Assembly: GCA_951812895.1 (NCBI GenBank)
Contig: OX638333.1
Location: 4,480,619-4,544,618, forward strand
Length of the DNA stretch: 64,000 bases
Origin: an uncultured Roseovarius sp.
GTDB lineage: Bacteria > Pseudomonadota > Alphaproteobacteria > Rhodobacterales > Rhodobacteraceae
Reading direction: 5' to 3'
Below, in pieces: positions 39,719-48,790 of this stretch (the first letter of the stretch is position 1; every line of letters starts with the position of its first letter). The position numbers were made by a program, and so were the translations under genes. The notes under the pieces were generated by a model. It saw nothing but the letters and a program-made list of their open reading frames with translations. It was not told the DNA's origin and did no database searches.

Positions 39719-40483
39719 TTATTGGTCGACGACTTTCACGCCGTCAGCCATCGCCTTCCGACGCTCGCCGTGCGACAATGCATCGTATTCGCTTCGCGTG
39801 ATGTTCTTTGCTCCACCGCCATCACCGCCACCCCCCTGAGCGCCGCTGCCCGATTGGCTGCGACCCTTGAGAATGTTGTCTTTGAACGGTGAAGATTCGA
39901 CGATGATTTCGAGCGCTTCATCAAAATCCGCAGGCTCACCCGGGTTGGCCTTCGAGTAGACTTGGTTGCCGCTCGCATCTTTGGCGATGATCTTGCCGTT
40001 TTCGATAGTGAAGTGTCTGCCAAATGTCGCCTCGACCATCGGAATCGGAACAGCCATCTTTTCCGCGATGAATTCGGATCGGGCGAAACTGCCGCCGATC
40101 TTCTCTTGGTGTAACGATGACTTGAGAGTTTTGTTTTCCTCAACGACCGGCGCGTATTTTTCTTCGACGGCCTTGATCGCTTCGTTCTTAATCTTGTCGA
40201 CCTCGCCCGCTTCGACCAAGTCCTTGTCCTTGAAGTTCTTGACCTGTTTAACGGCCTCGATAGCCGCCGCCGGATCTTCAATCCCATCGAAAGTCTTGAG
40301 GGCCGCCTCGGCCGCCTCCTTCGCCTCGCGATGGCCTTTAGCCTCACCGTTGAGCCGTGAGATCGTGGCAACCGTTCCGGGCGCGTCGAACACGATTTCT
40401 TTTTCTCCGTCGATGTAGATCGGCTTTCCGTCACTCACCTCGGCGTATGTTTTTCCGTCGACCTCGATTGTTTTAAGCTTCAC
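39719..40483 (-). CDS. Scaffold-like protein (DUF6651-like)
   Basis: A 254-aa protein: a small N-terminal beta part (IEVDGKTYAEVSDGKPIYID), a long charged coiled-coil region (about 45-130), a small domain with FARSEFIAEKMAVPIPMVEA and a Gly-rich linker to a short C-terminal helix. That layout and its position between portal and coat suit a capsid scaffold. Start is GTG with AAGGAG. Gaps of about 100 bp on both sides hold no gene. Confidence 0.78.
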   Translation of the reverse strand: MKLKTIEVDGKTYAEVSDGKPIYIDGEKEIVFDAPGTVATISRLNGEAKGHREAKEAAEAALKTFDGIEDPAAAIEAVKQVKNFKDKDLVEAGEVDKIKNEAIKAVEEKYAPVVEENKTLKSSLHQEKIGGSFARSEFIAEKMAVPIPMVEATFGRHFTIENGKIIAKDASGNQVYSKANPGEPADFDEALEIIVESSPFKDNILKGRSQSGSGAQGGGGDGGGAKNITRSEYDALSHGERRKAMADGVKVVDQ

Positions 40484-40561
40484 GACTCTCTCCTTCGGGC
40501 GTCCGCCCGTTGCTATGGATCATCCGATCCGGTGCGCCGTTACACGTCCGTGCAGACGGCT

Positions 40562-42019
40562 CTAAATTTGGTCTGAAATCCCGCTGGACATCATGTCAGC
40601 TTCGATAAATTCTTGATCCGCTTCGTGATCGTAGTCAGCGGATAGGACACTGCGCCGTTTGGCCTCCCGAATCGTTGCCCTATGGCTGATCACACCGTTG
40701 TTGTTCAAGGTCAGAACATGCTTGAAACTATCGTCATCACTCCAACCCAGATCAAAATCAGTGTCGATGTTGACGGTCACCGCGTCGTCAGTCTGGAACC
40801 ACATCGCTGTGAGCTCAAACGCGCGCTCCAATGCATCTTTGAGGTTCAGCGCCCACGCTTGAATCGCTGAATTCCCCTTTTGAGCCGCGACGGCTGTCGT
40901 TACGACCGTCAGGTTGCCTGACTGCGCCGTGAGCGGCTGCCTACCCAGCTCTCGCAACTCACGAGCGGTTTCTTTGATGTCATCGGCCAAGAACCTTAGC
41001 GATTCCGCGCCGGGTTCAATGAAGTCCCATGCGCCGTGACTTCCGCTTTGACCGGGTGGAGCGTAAAGTACGCTGTGCGGCCCAACCGGCACTTTTTCAG
41101 GTTTGCCGCTGGTGTCGAGTGGTGGATCCACACCGTTGCCCGCCAGCATCGGGAACGCCGTCAGTTCCTTGATGTGTTTCAGCCCGCTTTCTTGTTGGTA
41201 CAGCTCGATTTGCAGCTCAGCCGCATCCCTCATTGGGGGGTGCAACCGCCAAGAGTTTTCAATGCGTCGACCAGTCAGAAACGGAACTATCGGAATCACA
41301 CCAATCGTAACTGGCAAAGGCCCTTCGACCAAAACCCAGCTATCTTTAGCCTTGGTTTCCGTCTTTCGGTTTTCGTAGACCGAATATGTAGCACCTGCAT
41401 AACTTCCATCGGCCTGCAGCTCGCGGTCAAAGACACGCACCCGGTCGGCGGTCTCTTCGGTAAAACCAGTACGGGATCTAGCTTTCTCTTGCAGCCGGAC
41501 ATGGACAAACTGCTCAACACCGTCAACCACATCGGTATAAGCTGCCAGTACCGTTTTTGCAGGATATCTTACCCAGAACGGTCGTGCGCCCAATTCGGCT
41601 TCCTGTGCCCGTGTGGCATCAATCGGAACGTCTTTGGTGTAATCCACCAATATCCAATCCACAGCCGCGTTGATGCCCGCAAAGAACACTTCGCTGGCGA
41701 AGACATGCAGATTGTTGCTACGACCATCCACATCATCGACGAAATCGATCATGTCTTCTGATATGTCTTCGTCTTTGACGGTGACTTGCTTTGCAAAAGG
41801 CCGCTGCGCGAGATTTTCAGCGATATCACGGTAAACGTTAGTGAACTTAGCGTTTTTCCGACGGAAGTCGTAACGATCTTCGGGTTCGTCGGGAAATTGC
41901 GGCAAATATTCCTTTTTGGATCGCATAGTAACCGCGCCACCAAGAATGCTTTCGATCATAGACCAAAACGCGCTCATTGCCAGATGGTCGGAAGATGGGG
42001 TGTTCGGTTGGTCGTCCAC
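40562..42019 (-). CDS. Portal protein, DUF4055 family
   Basis: A 485-aa protein matching DUF4055: SKKEYLPQFPDEPEDRYDFR, RRKNAKFTNVYRDIAENLAQ, GVIPIVPFLTGRRI and a C-terminal region with RELGRQPLTAQSGNLTVVTT. It forms the 12-fold ring through which DNA is packaged. It lies immediately downstream of the large terminase gene. Confidence 0.88.
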   Translation of the reverse strand: MDDQPNTPSSDHLAMSAFWSMIESILGGAVTMRSKKEYLPQFPDEPEDRYDFRRKNAKFTNVYRDIAENLAQRPFAKQVTVKDEDISEDMIDFVDDVDGRSNNLHVFASEVFFAGINAAVDWILVDYTKDVPIDATRAQEAELGARPFWVRYPAKTVLAAYTDVVDGVEQFVHVRLQEKARSRTGFTEETADRVRVFDRELQADGSYAGATYSVYENRKTETKAKDSWVLVEGPLPVTIGVIPIVPFLTGRRIENSWRLHPPMRDAAELQIELYQQESGLKHIKELTAFPMLAGNGVDPPLDTSGKPEKVPVGPHSVLYAPPGQSGSHGAWDFIEPGAESLRFLADDIKETARELRELGRQPLTAQSGNLTVVTTAVAAQKGNSAIQAWALNLKDALERAFELTAMWFQTDDAVTVNIDTDFDLGWSDDDSFKHVLTLNNNGVISHRATIREAKRRSVLSADYDHEADQEFIEADMMSSGISDQI

Positions 42020-42022
42020 TCG

Positions 42023-43444
42023 TCACCCCTGCTTTCCGAATATAGCGGTTCGGTTGCCCTGAAAAAGGGTGTTAAACGCCCGGCTCGCCGCATCTACCTG
42101 ATCCATAAATTCTCCAAACGGGAATGCGCAGATTTCATCCAAGAACTCAGCATTCCAGTCACCTTTCAAGATATCCACGTTTCCGGCTTCGCATTGTGCG
42201 GCCAACGGTTCAGCGCGTGTTGCCTTGTCGCCGCTCTCCGGGGAGAAGCTGAACGAAAACCCGACCAGATCCTTTGCCATCGATGCGGCTTGGTCTTTAC
42301 CTGCTTGGCCCGGGTCTTGCGGGTACGAGATAAACACGCTTTGCCCGTCTTCTGTCGCGGTGTTCTTCACCATCTTACGCGGCGTATTCACGCGTTCGCG
42401 ACGGGCATCGGCTATTAGAATCCTGCCTTCTGGGGTCTGACCAATCTTTACGCTTGCGGTGAATGGACTGTCAGCCTTGGTGCTGGCGGCGAAATCCCAA
42501 CCGCGGACGAACCGCGTCCCGACCGGAACGGCGCCAACCGGATTGAACCAGTGACGCTTGAACATCCCTCCTTCGCGGGGAACGGGCCTTTGTTGGAACT
42601 GCCCCGCAACCGCAAAGCTGCCCATAACGCTCTTGTCGCGTGCAACAACCTCGGCTGAGAACCGATCCTCGAACAGCAACTCCCCATCGGTCTTACGTGG
42701 GTCGGTGAACCCTATCGATGTCGAGCACTGACGGTCGGCCTCAAACTCCATCGGCAAACAGAGATGCTCGTAGCCGAGATCACGAGCAAGGATGTACCCA
42801 CTCACATCGTTTTCGTGCAGTCTCTGCATGATCACGATGATCACGGACTTTTCGGGGTTGTTGAGGCGAGTGGGCAACGTTTCCGCAAACACCCGGTTGG
42901 CCGTGTCTCGTTCTGTTTCAGAGTAAGCTTTTTCCGGGGATAGCGGATCATCCCAAACGACAAAATCACCGCGCTTCCCGGTCATTGATTTCACCGCACA
43001 GGATTGGCGAAAGCCCTGGTGCGTATTCTCAAACCCCGTCTTCTCGTTCTGATCGCTGGTCAGCTTGACCGGCCAGTGCCTTTGGTACCACTCGCTTTCG
43101 ATCAGCAGCCTTGTTTTGCGGTTATCCCGGGTCGCAAGGGATTGCTCGTATGAGGCCCCTATGAAGCGTGCACCGGGCCAACCGAACGGTCCCCATAACC
43201 AAGCCGGGAAGAAAACGCTGGTTGCCGTCGATTTTGACGTCCCCGGCGGGATATTGACCAACAGTCTTGGAATGTCACCCTTTGCTGTGGCTTCCAGATG
43301 CTCCGACAAGGCGTCCATGTGCCAACCGTGCACGTAGGGTTGTGGGTCGATCTGGGGCCATGCTCGCTTGATAAAACTCGAAAGCGACCGACTGCAGTAC
43401 TCCTTTTCGATTGCGACTAAGTCAGTCGCTGTTATCTGCCGCAT
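42023..43444 (-). CDS. terL: Terminase large subunit
   Basis: A 473-aa packaging motor. The ATPase has Walker A IPPGTSKST (65-73) and Walker B FVVWDDP (about 156); a C-terminal nuclease domain follows (FVRGWDFAASTKADSPFTAS with its first Asp, then later acidic residues near ILKGDWNAEF). It overlaps the small subunit gene by 23 bp. Confidence 0.94.
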   Translation of the reverse strand: MRQITATDLVAIEKEYCSRSLSSFIKRAWPQIDPQPYVHGWHMDALSEHLEATAKGDIPRLLVNIPPGTSKSTATSVFFPAWLWGPFGWPGARFIGASYEQSLATRDNRKTRLLIESEWYQRHWPVKLTSDQNEKTGFENTHQGFRQSCAVKSMTGKRGDFVVWDDPLSPEKAYSETERDTANRVFAETLPTRLNNPEKSVIIVIMQRLHENDVSGYILARDLGYEHLCLPMEFEADRQCSTSIGFTDPRKTDGELLFEDRFSAEVVARDKSVMGSFAVAGQFQQRPVPREGGMFKRHWFNPVGAVPVGTRFVRGWDFAASTKADSPFTASVKIGQTPEGRILIADARRERVNTPRKMVKNTATEDGQSVFISYPQDPGQAGKDQAASMAKDLVGFSFSFSPESGDKATRAEPLAAQCEAGNVDILKGDWNAEFLDEICAFPFGEFMDQVDAASRAFNTLFQGNRTAIFGKQG

Positions 43445-43925
43445 TCAAAAGCTCTGCCATCGCGGATTCAGATAGCTTTGAAACGTCGATTGCTGGTTTG
43501 GGCGTCATGGTGCCGTCACTCGAACTGTGGTCTTTCTTGTCAGCCAATCCTAAATCCCGTGCAATTATGCTGGCATTTAACAAATCAGCAGAAGCACCTT
43601 CGAATTTCTGCTGCCTGATAATTTGTTCCATTCGCAAGCAGACTTCCGAAAAATTATCACGCTTTCGATAGTCGTCCCAAGTTGAAACACCAATATCCAA
43701 GAAATTACACAGACCATCTATGGTCATTGCTCGCATCTTGGAGACACTTACGGACTTCGCATCACCTTGGAATTTTACGAGCTCTGATTCCTGAAGCGGG
43801 TTGTCATCAACCCAATGAAAATACTCCAGGCAAGCACTCTCCACTTCTTCAGGGACGCTGAAGATCGGGTTGCGCCCGTGTGAACTTCGAGCCTCCCAAA
43901 ATCTATTCCCCATAGGAGCTGTCAT
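43422..43925 (-). CDS. terS: Terminase small subunit (P22 gp3-like)
   Basis: A 167-aa protein with an N-terminal NRFWEARSSHGRNPIF motif, MTIDGLCNFLDIGVSTWDDY as HTH and a coiled C-terminus with LNASIIARDLGLADKKD, all typical of small terminase subunits that recognise the packaging site. ATG 43925 has GGGGTG upstream; ATG 43913 is the alternative. Confidence 0.85.
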   Translation of the reverse strand: MTAPMGNRFWEARSSHGRNPIFSVPEEVESACLEYFHWVDDNPLQESELVKFQGDAKSVSVSKMRAMTIDGLCNFLDIGVSTWDDYRKRDNFSEVCLRMEQIIRQQKFEGASADLLNASIIARDLGLADKKDHSSSDGTMTPKPAIDVSKLSESAMAELLNAADNSD

Positions 43926-43964
43926 ATGTGTTCACCCCGCCATTAGCGGTCAGTGCCCCTTGGT

Positions 43965-44196
43965 TTAAGTTTTCAGATCAGTTGCGATTGAAGTCATCAG
44001 TTGTGGATTGTCTTTGATGACCTGCGAAAAGCTGTTTGCAAGAGCTTCCACTATGCGTTCTTCATTGTCCTCATCGGACAGAACCATCTCTTTCCACATT
44101 GCGTACAGAAGCTCATGGATCAGCGTGTTTGCGCGCTTCGGCCCCGGTAGATCACCATCAACAAAAATCGTTGCGGTAACGTTTATTGCTCTCAGT
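43965..44196 (-). pseudogene. Truncated zincin-like metallopeptidase fragment
   Basis: The frame LRAINVTATIFVDGDLPGPK then NTLIHELLYAMWKEM, EERIVEALANSFSQVIKDNP ends in TAA. It resembles phage zincins with an HELLHA motif, but the second His is Tyr (HELLY), and a TAG lies 9 bp before the first conserved residue with no start codon. It is probably a decayed remnant. Confidence 0.55.
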
Positions 44197-44644
44197 TTCT
44201 ACGCTATCCCAATAACGGACGCAGTAATTCCTGTAGCCAATGCGAATTGTGTGAGCGATGCACCTACAACTCCGTTAGGAGGACGACATAACCGCGATGC
44301 ATTGCAGTAGTGACGCCATAGACCGGCTCTGTGGTCCGGCATTGCACAAAGGGTCCTTGCGAGTTCTTTCGCTGTAAAAGGCCAACCCTTGTGCATCTGG
44401 CAACAGAGGGGAAGGCCGGGTTGTTAGAACGCGTACCCGTCATTTTTGGGTCCAGGCCCCTCGGGTTGGGGGATGCACATCTTTCCCAGACTGCCGCGCT
44501 CAGAAGGTGTGTCCCTAAAGCTATCCCGAAGAGTTAAAGCCACTCCAAGGGAAAGCCGACGTTTAAGTCAGAGGTTCGCTGTTACCGACACACCATCAAA
44601 ACACGTTAGCCGCCGTATCCTTCTTTCACGCTACCCCCTGAATC
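44197..44644. other. Late leader without supported gene
   Basis: All three minus frames are broken by stops and no ribosome site precedes a convincing frame; short frames such as one starting MHKGWPFTAKELAR are not supported. Several short inverted repeats occur (for example GACC/GGTC near 44319). It lies between the late terminator and the terminase genes and would be the leader of the late transcript. Confidence 0.5.
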
Positions 44645-44670
44645 AAAAAACCCAGCCTTTCGACTGAGCC
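44645..44670 (-). terminator. Intrinsic terminator (tR'-like)
   Basis: On the minus strand CTCAGTC-GAAA-GGCTGGG is followed by TTTTTT: a 7-bp stem with two wobble pairs and a GNRA-type loop, similar to the rrnB T1 hairpin. It begins about 20 bp after the predicted late transcription start. Confidence 0.85.
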
Positions 44671-44694
44671 TTATACATCACTGCGTTTCGCAGA

Positions 44695-44723
44695 ATACTA
44701 ATCTTGCATTCTGAGTTTGTCAA
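44695..44723 (-). promoter_or_regulatory. Late promoter candidate (pR'-like)
   Basis: TTGACA (44723-44718) and TAGTAT (44700-44695) have a 17-base spacer. The -35 box overlaps the stop of the upstream gene. A short hairpin CTGCG-AAA-CGCAG spans the -10 end and start point. Confidence 0.7.
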
Positions 44724-45373
44724 CATGCAGATGCATCCAAAAGACCAGCGACCGCAAGCAATGCCTCTCGGCCTTTGTGCGAGGGCTTGGGTTTCAATGT
44801 CTGACCGCAGTTTGAGCATTCTTTGCCGGTTGATATCCAAAGCTCTGCCTTATCAAGTCTGGCATGGTGGATCAATGAAACCTTGCGTGCGTCCAATTTC
44901 CCCATGAAGCCCTGCCAGCGCATCCAGTTGTTGGCCGCGTCACGTGCCTTGTCTTCCTCTGTTCGCAAATCAGATGCATATGCATTCATAATTTCCTGAT
45001 ATTCTTGGGTGTGCATGATGTTCATGCAGGCTGGCTCTGATTTGATACCCAAGTAATGGCGCTGATACATGCCGTAGGCGATTGAGAGGTTAAGCAGTGT
45101 TTGCCAGAGACGATCAATCTTTTCGCGCCCTCCGGGTTCTTCCCCCAAGACATGCTCCATGACCATTCCGATTTGGCAGCACATATGCGGCGCTCTGAGG
45201 CGCTTTCGGTTGGTTAGGCTATCCTCTACCCCGAATATGCGGCAACGGGCGCTGAGGCCGTTTTTCTGCGGGTCTTTCATGCCCTTTCGGCGTGATCGGG
45301 CCTGCCCGTTGGGCTGACGCTTGGGGATATCCTCCAAAATCGGCAGTTTTTTCTTTCTGTCGCCCTTACCCAT
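44720..45373 (-). CDS. Candidate late gene regulator (Q position)
   Basis: A 217-aa protein with a very basic N-terminus (MGKGDRKKKLPILEDIPKRQ), a helical middle, and a C-terminal Cys pair (KECSNCGQTLKPKPSHKG) that may be half a zinc site. It matches no family I recognise. It is the last gene of the leftward early operon, and a promoter with an immediate terminator lies at its 3' end, as for lambda Q. An antitermination role is inferred only from that layout. Confidence 0.65.
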   Translation of the reverse strand: MGKGDRKKKLPILEDIPKRQPNGQARSRRKGMKDPQKNGLSARCRIFGVEDSLTNRKRLRAPHMCCQIGMVMEHVLGEEPGGREKIDRLWQTLLNLSIAYGMYQRHYLGIKSEPACMNIMHTQEYQEIMNAYASDLRTEEDKARDAANNWMRWQGFMGKLDARKVSLIHHARLDKAELWISTGKECSNCGQTLKPKPSHKGREALLAVAGLLDASAC

Positions 45374-45566
45374 CTTTGAACACCTGTTCTGCTAGGGATA
45401 CGTTCTTGCGCTTTAGCTGTGCTTGAAGTTTACCTATGTGGCACTGAGCGCTGGTGTGCATGCGTATCAGATCCCCGTTCTGCTTTTTCAGCCTGAGATT
45501 TTCAGCCACCAGCTCTGCGTTTTTCTTTTGCAAGCGCAGAAGGGTCATTTCTTCTTGGTCAGTCAC
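45366..45566 (-). CDS. Small coiled-coil protein
   Basis: A 66-aa protein predicted to be one continuous coiled coil (LLRLQKKNAELVAENLRLKK, then LQAQLKRKN). It overlaps both neighbours by a few bases. Partner unknown; in layout it resembles small coiled-coil regulators. Confidence 0.65.
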   Translation of the reverse strand: MTDQEEMTLLRLQKKNAELVAENLRLKKQNGDLIRMHTSAQCHIGKLQAQLKRKNVSLAEQVFKDG

Positions 45567-45745
45567 CCCACCTCCCCCTTTATCGGAATTGTCCGGTCCG
45601 GTCTGTTCGCCGGGTTCTTGTTTGTCCGCCGTTCATAGGCTTCCCGGAGGGCGTGATTGATAGAAGCTGCGGGGTATCCCTCTGCGTCCATTTTTGAGAC
45701 TACCCGGTTGATCTCGTCTCTTGCCTGCTTTGCGAAGTTCATCAT
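45563..45745 (-). CDS. Small hypothetical protein, 60 aa
   Basis: It starts MMNFAKQARDEINRVVSKMD; helical with a basic C-terminus. Two adjacent ATGs (45745, 45742) follow GGAGG, and the first overlaps the upstream TGA. Not recognised. Confidence 0.6.
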   Translation of the reverse strand: MMNFAKQARDEINRVVSKMDAEGYPAASINHALREAYERRTNKNPANRPDRTIPIKGEVG

Positions 45746-45942
45746 GTGAGTCCTCCACCACCTGTTATTTTGGCCGTTACTTCGATGTGATCCTGATCAC
45801 AGTTTGTTAGTTTGAAATCGAAAATGAATGACCATTCCTCATGACCTATCGGGTCAGGTGCATCTTCCGCCGAAAGTGAGTGATCACCTTCTGGGAAGGT
45901 TGGCTTTTTACTTGGCTGAGAAGCTGCTTCATCGCCATTCAT
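45742..45942 (-). CDS. Small hypothetical protein, 66 aa
   Basis: An acidic N-terminus leads to strand-forming residues (WSFIFDFKLTNCDQDHIEVT). It is joined to the upstream gene by a 14-codon frame (45939-45983, MDLGPILEQQRAGR) that overlaps both, which may pass ribosomes along. Confidence 0.6.
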   Translation of the reverse strand: MNGDEAASQPSKKPTFPEGDHSLSAEDAPDPIGHEEWSFIFDFKLTNCDQDHIEVTAKITGGGGLT

Positions 45943-45982
45943 CGGCCGGCGCGCTGTTGTTCTAAAATCGGCCCAAGGTCCA

Positions 45983-46225
45983 TCACCTTACCTCCGTCCA
46001 AATTGGGGGCTGCATGCCTGCTTTGCTCCAGCCTGTTTTTGTGAGCGTGTATTGCGGAGCATCTGGTCTGTTGGTCGGCTCCCTCAAAACAAGCCCCTGC
46101 TCTACCGCGTCCAGAAGTCTTTCCCTTGTGACCTCCCGCGTCATTTTCGCCCGGATCATAATCGCCTGTAGCGTTGTCTCTGCGCTGCTGTGCTGGGCTT
46201 TAGCTATGTGTGTGAGGATGGTCAT
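45983..46225 (-). CDS. Small winged-helix-like protein
   Basis: An 80-aa protein: TTLQAIMIRAKMTREVTRER as HTH and LVLREPTNRPDAPQYTLTKT as a wing. It is like the protein at 5294-5530 in size and fold but has different sequence. It overlaps the O-like gene stop by 4 bp. Probably DNA-binding. Confidence 0.6.
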   Translation of the reverse strand: MTILTHIAKAQHSSAETTLQAIMIRAKMTREVTRERLLDAVEQGLVLREPTNRPDAPQYTLTKTGWSKAGMQPPIWTEVR

Positions 46226-46956
46226 TTTCCGGCCAACTTTCTAAATCTCGCAACGTTTGAATCCTCAGAACCGCCAGAGAATTCGTCCTTCCACCTCTCC
46301 CCGTTGAGGTAGCTTGACGGATGAATATCGTTCGCCCCCGGGTTAGAGGCACGCCATTGCCTTCCCCAACCTACGACACCGTCAATAGCTGCACGCTTGT
46401 TTTGCTGAGAAAGCCTGCGAAACGCCTGCTCCGCTTTCTTCTTTCCCTGCTTTCTCAAAGGCCAGATTTCCCAAAATTCAGGGAAGGTTGGATCATCCAA
46501 AGGGTGATCTTTATTTCTTATCTGGCTTCTAGCCTCTGGCTTCTGGGGTTTATCCTGTGCCTTATGTGGGGGGTTATCCAACGTTGATTTTTCTGTTTCT
46601 TTTCTGAGCTTTGGATTGCCACCCTTACGGCCATTATTGCGCGCCGTTGCCGCCTTTTTGATCATACGGGTCATTTTCCGCGAGTAGATCACGCCAGAGC
46701 GGGTCCGGGAGAATACGCCCGCCATATCCAGTTCACCAAGCATTGCTGTGATCTGGCTGGGGGGCGCTCCTACCAAGACGCCGATTTGCGCGTCAGTCGG
46801 GGAATGGCCGTTGACTAAAAGATGGCCGTAAGGGTGGGCTTCATGCATTACACACAGCATTTCGACCCAAAGGCCGCGTGCTGCGAGGCTGCACATTCTA
46901 AGGGCGGGATCAGACCGCCAATCTGTTGGGTAAAACTTAAACCAAGGGTCAGCCAT
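46222..46956 (-). CDS. O-like phage replication protein
   Basis: A 244-aa protein. The N-terminal 100 residues (DPWFKFYPTDWRSDPALRMC, then ARGLWVEMLCVMHEAHPYGH) form a winged-helix of the phage replication-initiator type; a Lys/Pro/Gln-rich linker follows; the C-terminal part (FWEIWPLRKQGKKKAEQAFR, then PSSYLNGERWKDEF) is the segment seen in primosomal helicase-loader partners. It is coupled to dnaB (TGATG). It likely binds the origin and recruits DnaB. The start is ATG 46956 rather than the preceding TTG. Confidence 0.8.
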   Translation of the reverse strand: MADPWFKFYPTDWRSDPALRMCSLAARGLWVEMLCVMHEAHPYGHLLVNGHSPTDAQIGVLVGAPPSQITAMLGELDMAGVFSRTRSGVIYSRKMTRMIKKAATARNNGRKGGNPKLRKETEKSTLDNPPHKAQDKPQKPEARSQIRNKDHPLDDPTFPEFWEIWPLRKQGKKKAEQAFRRLSQQNKRAAIDGVVGWGRQWRASNPGANDIHPSSYLNGERWKDEFSGGSEDSNVARFRKLAGK

Positions 46957-48359
46957 CAATACCCCTCCCAGATCAAGTTCAGGGCTGGGTTGAACCGCAC
47001 GTGCGCGGTCCCGATGGCTCCCTGTCTTTGCTTGGCGACGATCAGCTCAAGCTTGTTGCGCTGTGCTGACATGGCGTCACGCCAAGCCTGATGGGCCTCG
47101 CAATCACCAACGTCAGGTTCTTCGCGTTCCAGATAGTATTGCTCTCTGAAACAGAAGATCACCCCATCTGCGTCTTGCTCTAGCTGACCTGACTCCCGAA
47201 GGTCCGAAAGCATCGGCCTTTTATCCTCGCGCTGCTCAACTGCTCTGGAAAGTTGGGAGAGTGGAATCACAGGGCACTCCAAACTCATAGCCATGGACTT
47301 CAAAGCAATGCTTACGTCTGTGATCTGCTCAACGCGGCTTCTCGCCTTTGACTTTAGAAGTTGGGCATAATCCACAATGACCAAGGGTAGTTTTTCGGCT
47401 TTAGAGCGGCGTAATACTTGCTTGACGCCAACCTGCAATAAATCTGTGTCTTGGAATTCTCTGGGCAGGAAGGTGATAGGCAGGTTCGCAACCTCAATGG
47501 CCGCCCGCTTGAGCGCTTCACCCTGTTTTTCTGTGAAATCTCCGCGTCTCAGGTTGGTGTAGTTTGTTGCGGCATGCTCTCTTGAGGTGCCTTCTGATAG
47601 AGCGCGCATCGCCATGGCCTGAGGCGTCATTTCTAGGCTAACGATGATTACCGGGTGCCCTGCCCTTGCGGCGTTCAATCCCATGCTAAGGGCCACAGCC
47701 GTTTTGCCCATGCTTGGCCTGCCGCCGATCAACCACATTTCGCCGGGAGAAAACCCCGGCACAAACTTATCCAGTGCACCAATTCCCGAGTAAACCGCAC
47801 GGCGTTCCTCGCCACTGTAAGCGGCATAGATTTCCTGCATCGCATCCGTGACGGCCTTGGTCATGGAAACCGGCTTGGCGCGTGTTTCTGTGGGTTCTAA
47901 CGCTTGAAGGCAAACCTCCATTTGCGCGGCTACGTCGGAGGCAGTCATTTCACCCCCGGAAAGCCCTTGCTGTGCATTTCGCATAATCTCGATGACGCGG
48001 CGCTTTGACTTCGCCTCTGCGATTACCCCGGCATAATCCTTGATGAGGCTTGGTGTTATTGATGCCCCCGCAAGTGTAACCAAATACCCCTTACCGCCAA
48101 GGCTGGACAGCGCTGCTGACAAGTCAGGCGTGAGCATAGCCGCGACCGTTATGGGTGTTACGGTTTTGTCGTTGACCTCAAGATTTCGGCAAATACTGTA
48201 GATCCCGGCGTGTACCGGATCATAGAATATATCCTTACCCCCAACTGCCTGCACCTCTGCTGTTGATTGACCAAGAAGCAACGCGCCCAAAAGCTGCTGC
48301 TCCGCCTCAACAGAATGCGGCTCATGCGCTTCCTGATTTATGGAGGCGATTTGATTCAA
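46956..48359 (-). CDS. dnaB: Replicative DNA helicase, DnaB family (copy 2)
   Basis: The protein is identical to that at 698-2101, a DnaB helicase with intact Walker motifs. Here its downstream partner, the O-like gene, is complete. Confidence 0.95.
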   Translation of the reverse strand: MNQIASINQEAHEPHSVEAEQQLLGALLLGQSTAEVQAVGGKDIFYDPVHAGIYSICRNLEVNDKTVTPITVAAMLTPDLSAALSSLGGKGYLVTLAGASITPSLIKDYAGVIAEAKSKRRVIEIMRNAQQGLSGGEMTASDVAAQMEVCLQALEPTETRAKPVSMTKAVTDAMQEIYAAYSGEERRAVYSGIGALDKFVPGFSPGEMWLIGGRPSMGKTAVALSMGLNAARAGHPVIIVSLEMTPQAMAMRALSEGTSREHAATNYTNLRRGDFTEKQGEALKRAAIEVANLPITFLPREFQDTDLLQVGVKQVLRRSKAEKLPLVIVDYAQLLKSKARSRVEQITDVSIALKSMAMSLECPVIPLSQLSRAVEQREDKRPMLSDLRESGQLEQDADGVIFCFREQYYLEREEPDVGDCEAHQAWRDAMSAQRNKLELIVAKQRQGAIGTAHVRFNPALNLIWEGY

Positions 48360-48790
48360 GTCACCACTCCCCGCACCATTTTCTCGGCAAGCGATCCTAT
48401 GGGTTGCCAGTTATCGACTTCCTCTTGCCCCCTGACATGGACCAGAACGCCACCGCCTTTGATTTTTTCTTTGAATTCTTCCGGCCAAATGACCTTAAAC
48501 TGGTGGTCATCGGTGCCCATTGAATCGGCCAAACCGTCGATACCCGCTTTCATTGTCTCGGGCATGTTGTGCAGATCGCGGTGACGGTAGCATGGCGGGT
48601 AGAATTCGAATGTCAGAACCGCCTTGGGATCTTTATCTTTGTGCAGGCCGTGTTCAAGCCCCTTGTCGCGCGCAAGAGTGCGGTATGCCTTGATTTGGGG
48701 TTGGTATCGGCTCCAATGCTTACTGCGCTTGAAATTGGGCGTCAGCTCCTTTGGTGGCCACGGTAGGCGTATGAGATATTCACGCTGCAT
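48356..48790 (-). CDS. rusA: RusA-like resolvase (copy 2)
   Basis: Identical to 2098-2532, with the same GGGAGG-selected ATG inside the vestigial methyltransferase tail. Confidence 0.9.
   Translation of the reverse strand: MQREYLIRLPWPPKELTPNFKRSKHWSRYQPQIKAYRTLARDKGLEHGLHKDKDPKAVLTFEFYPPCYRHRDLHNMPETMKAGIDGLADSMGTDDHQFKVIWPEEFKEKIKGGGVLVHVRGQEEVDNWQPIGSLAEKMVRGVVT

Noticed and set aside
39736-40434. Minus-strand frame of 232 codons overlapping the scaffold gene
   Set aside because: It is an Arg/Ser-rich alternate reading of the scaffold gene without recognisable motifs, unlike the methyltransferase overlap.
44199-44396. 65-codon minus frame starting MHKGWPFTAKELAR
   Set aside because: It has no ribosome site, odd composition, and ends just before the zincin fragment in the same frame; it was treated as part of the untranslated leader.
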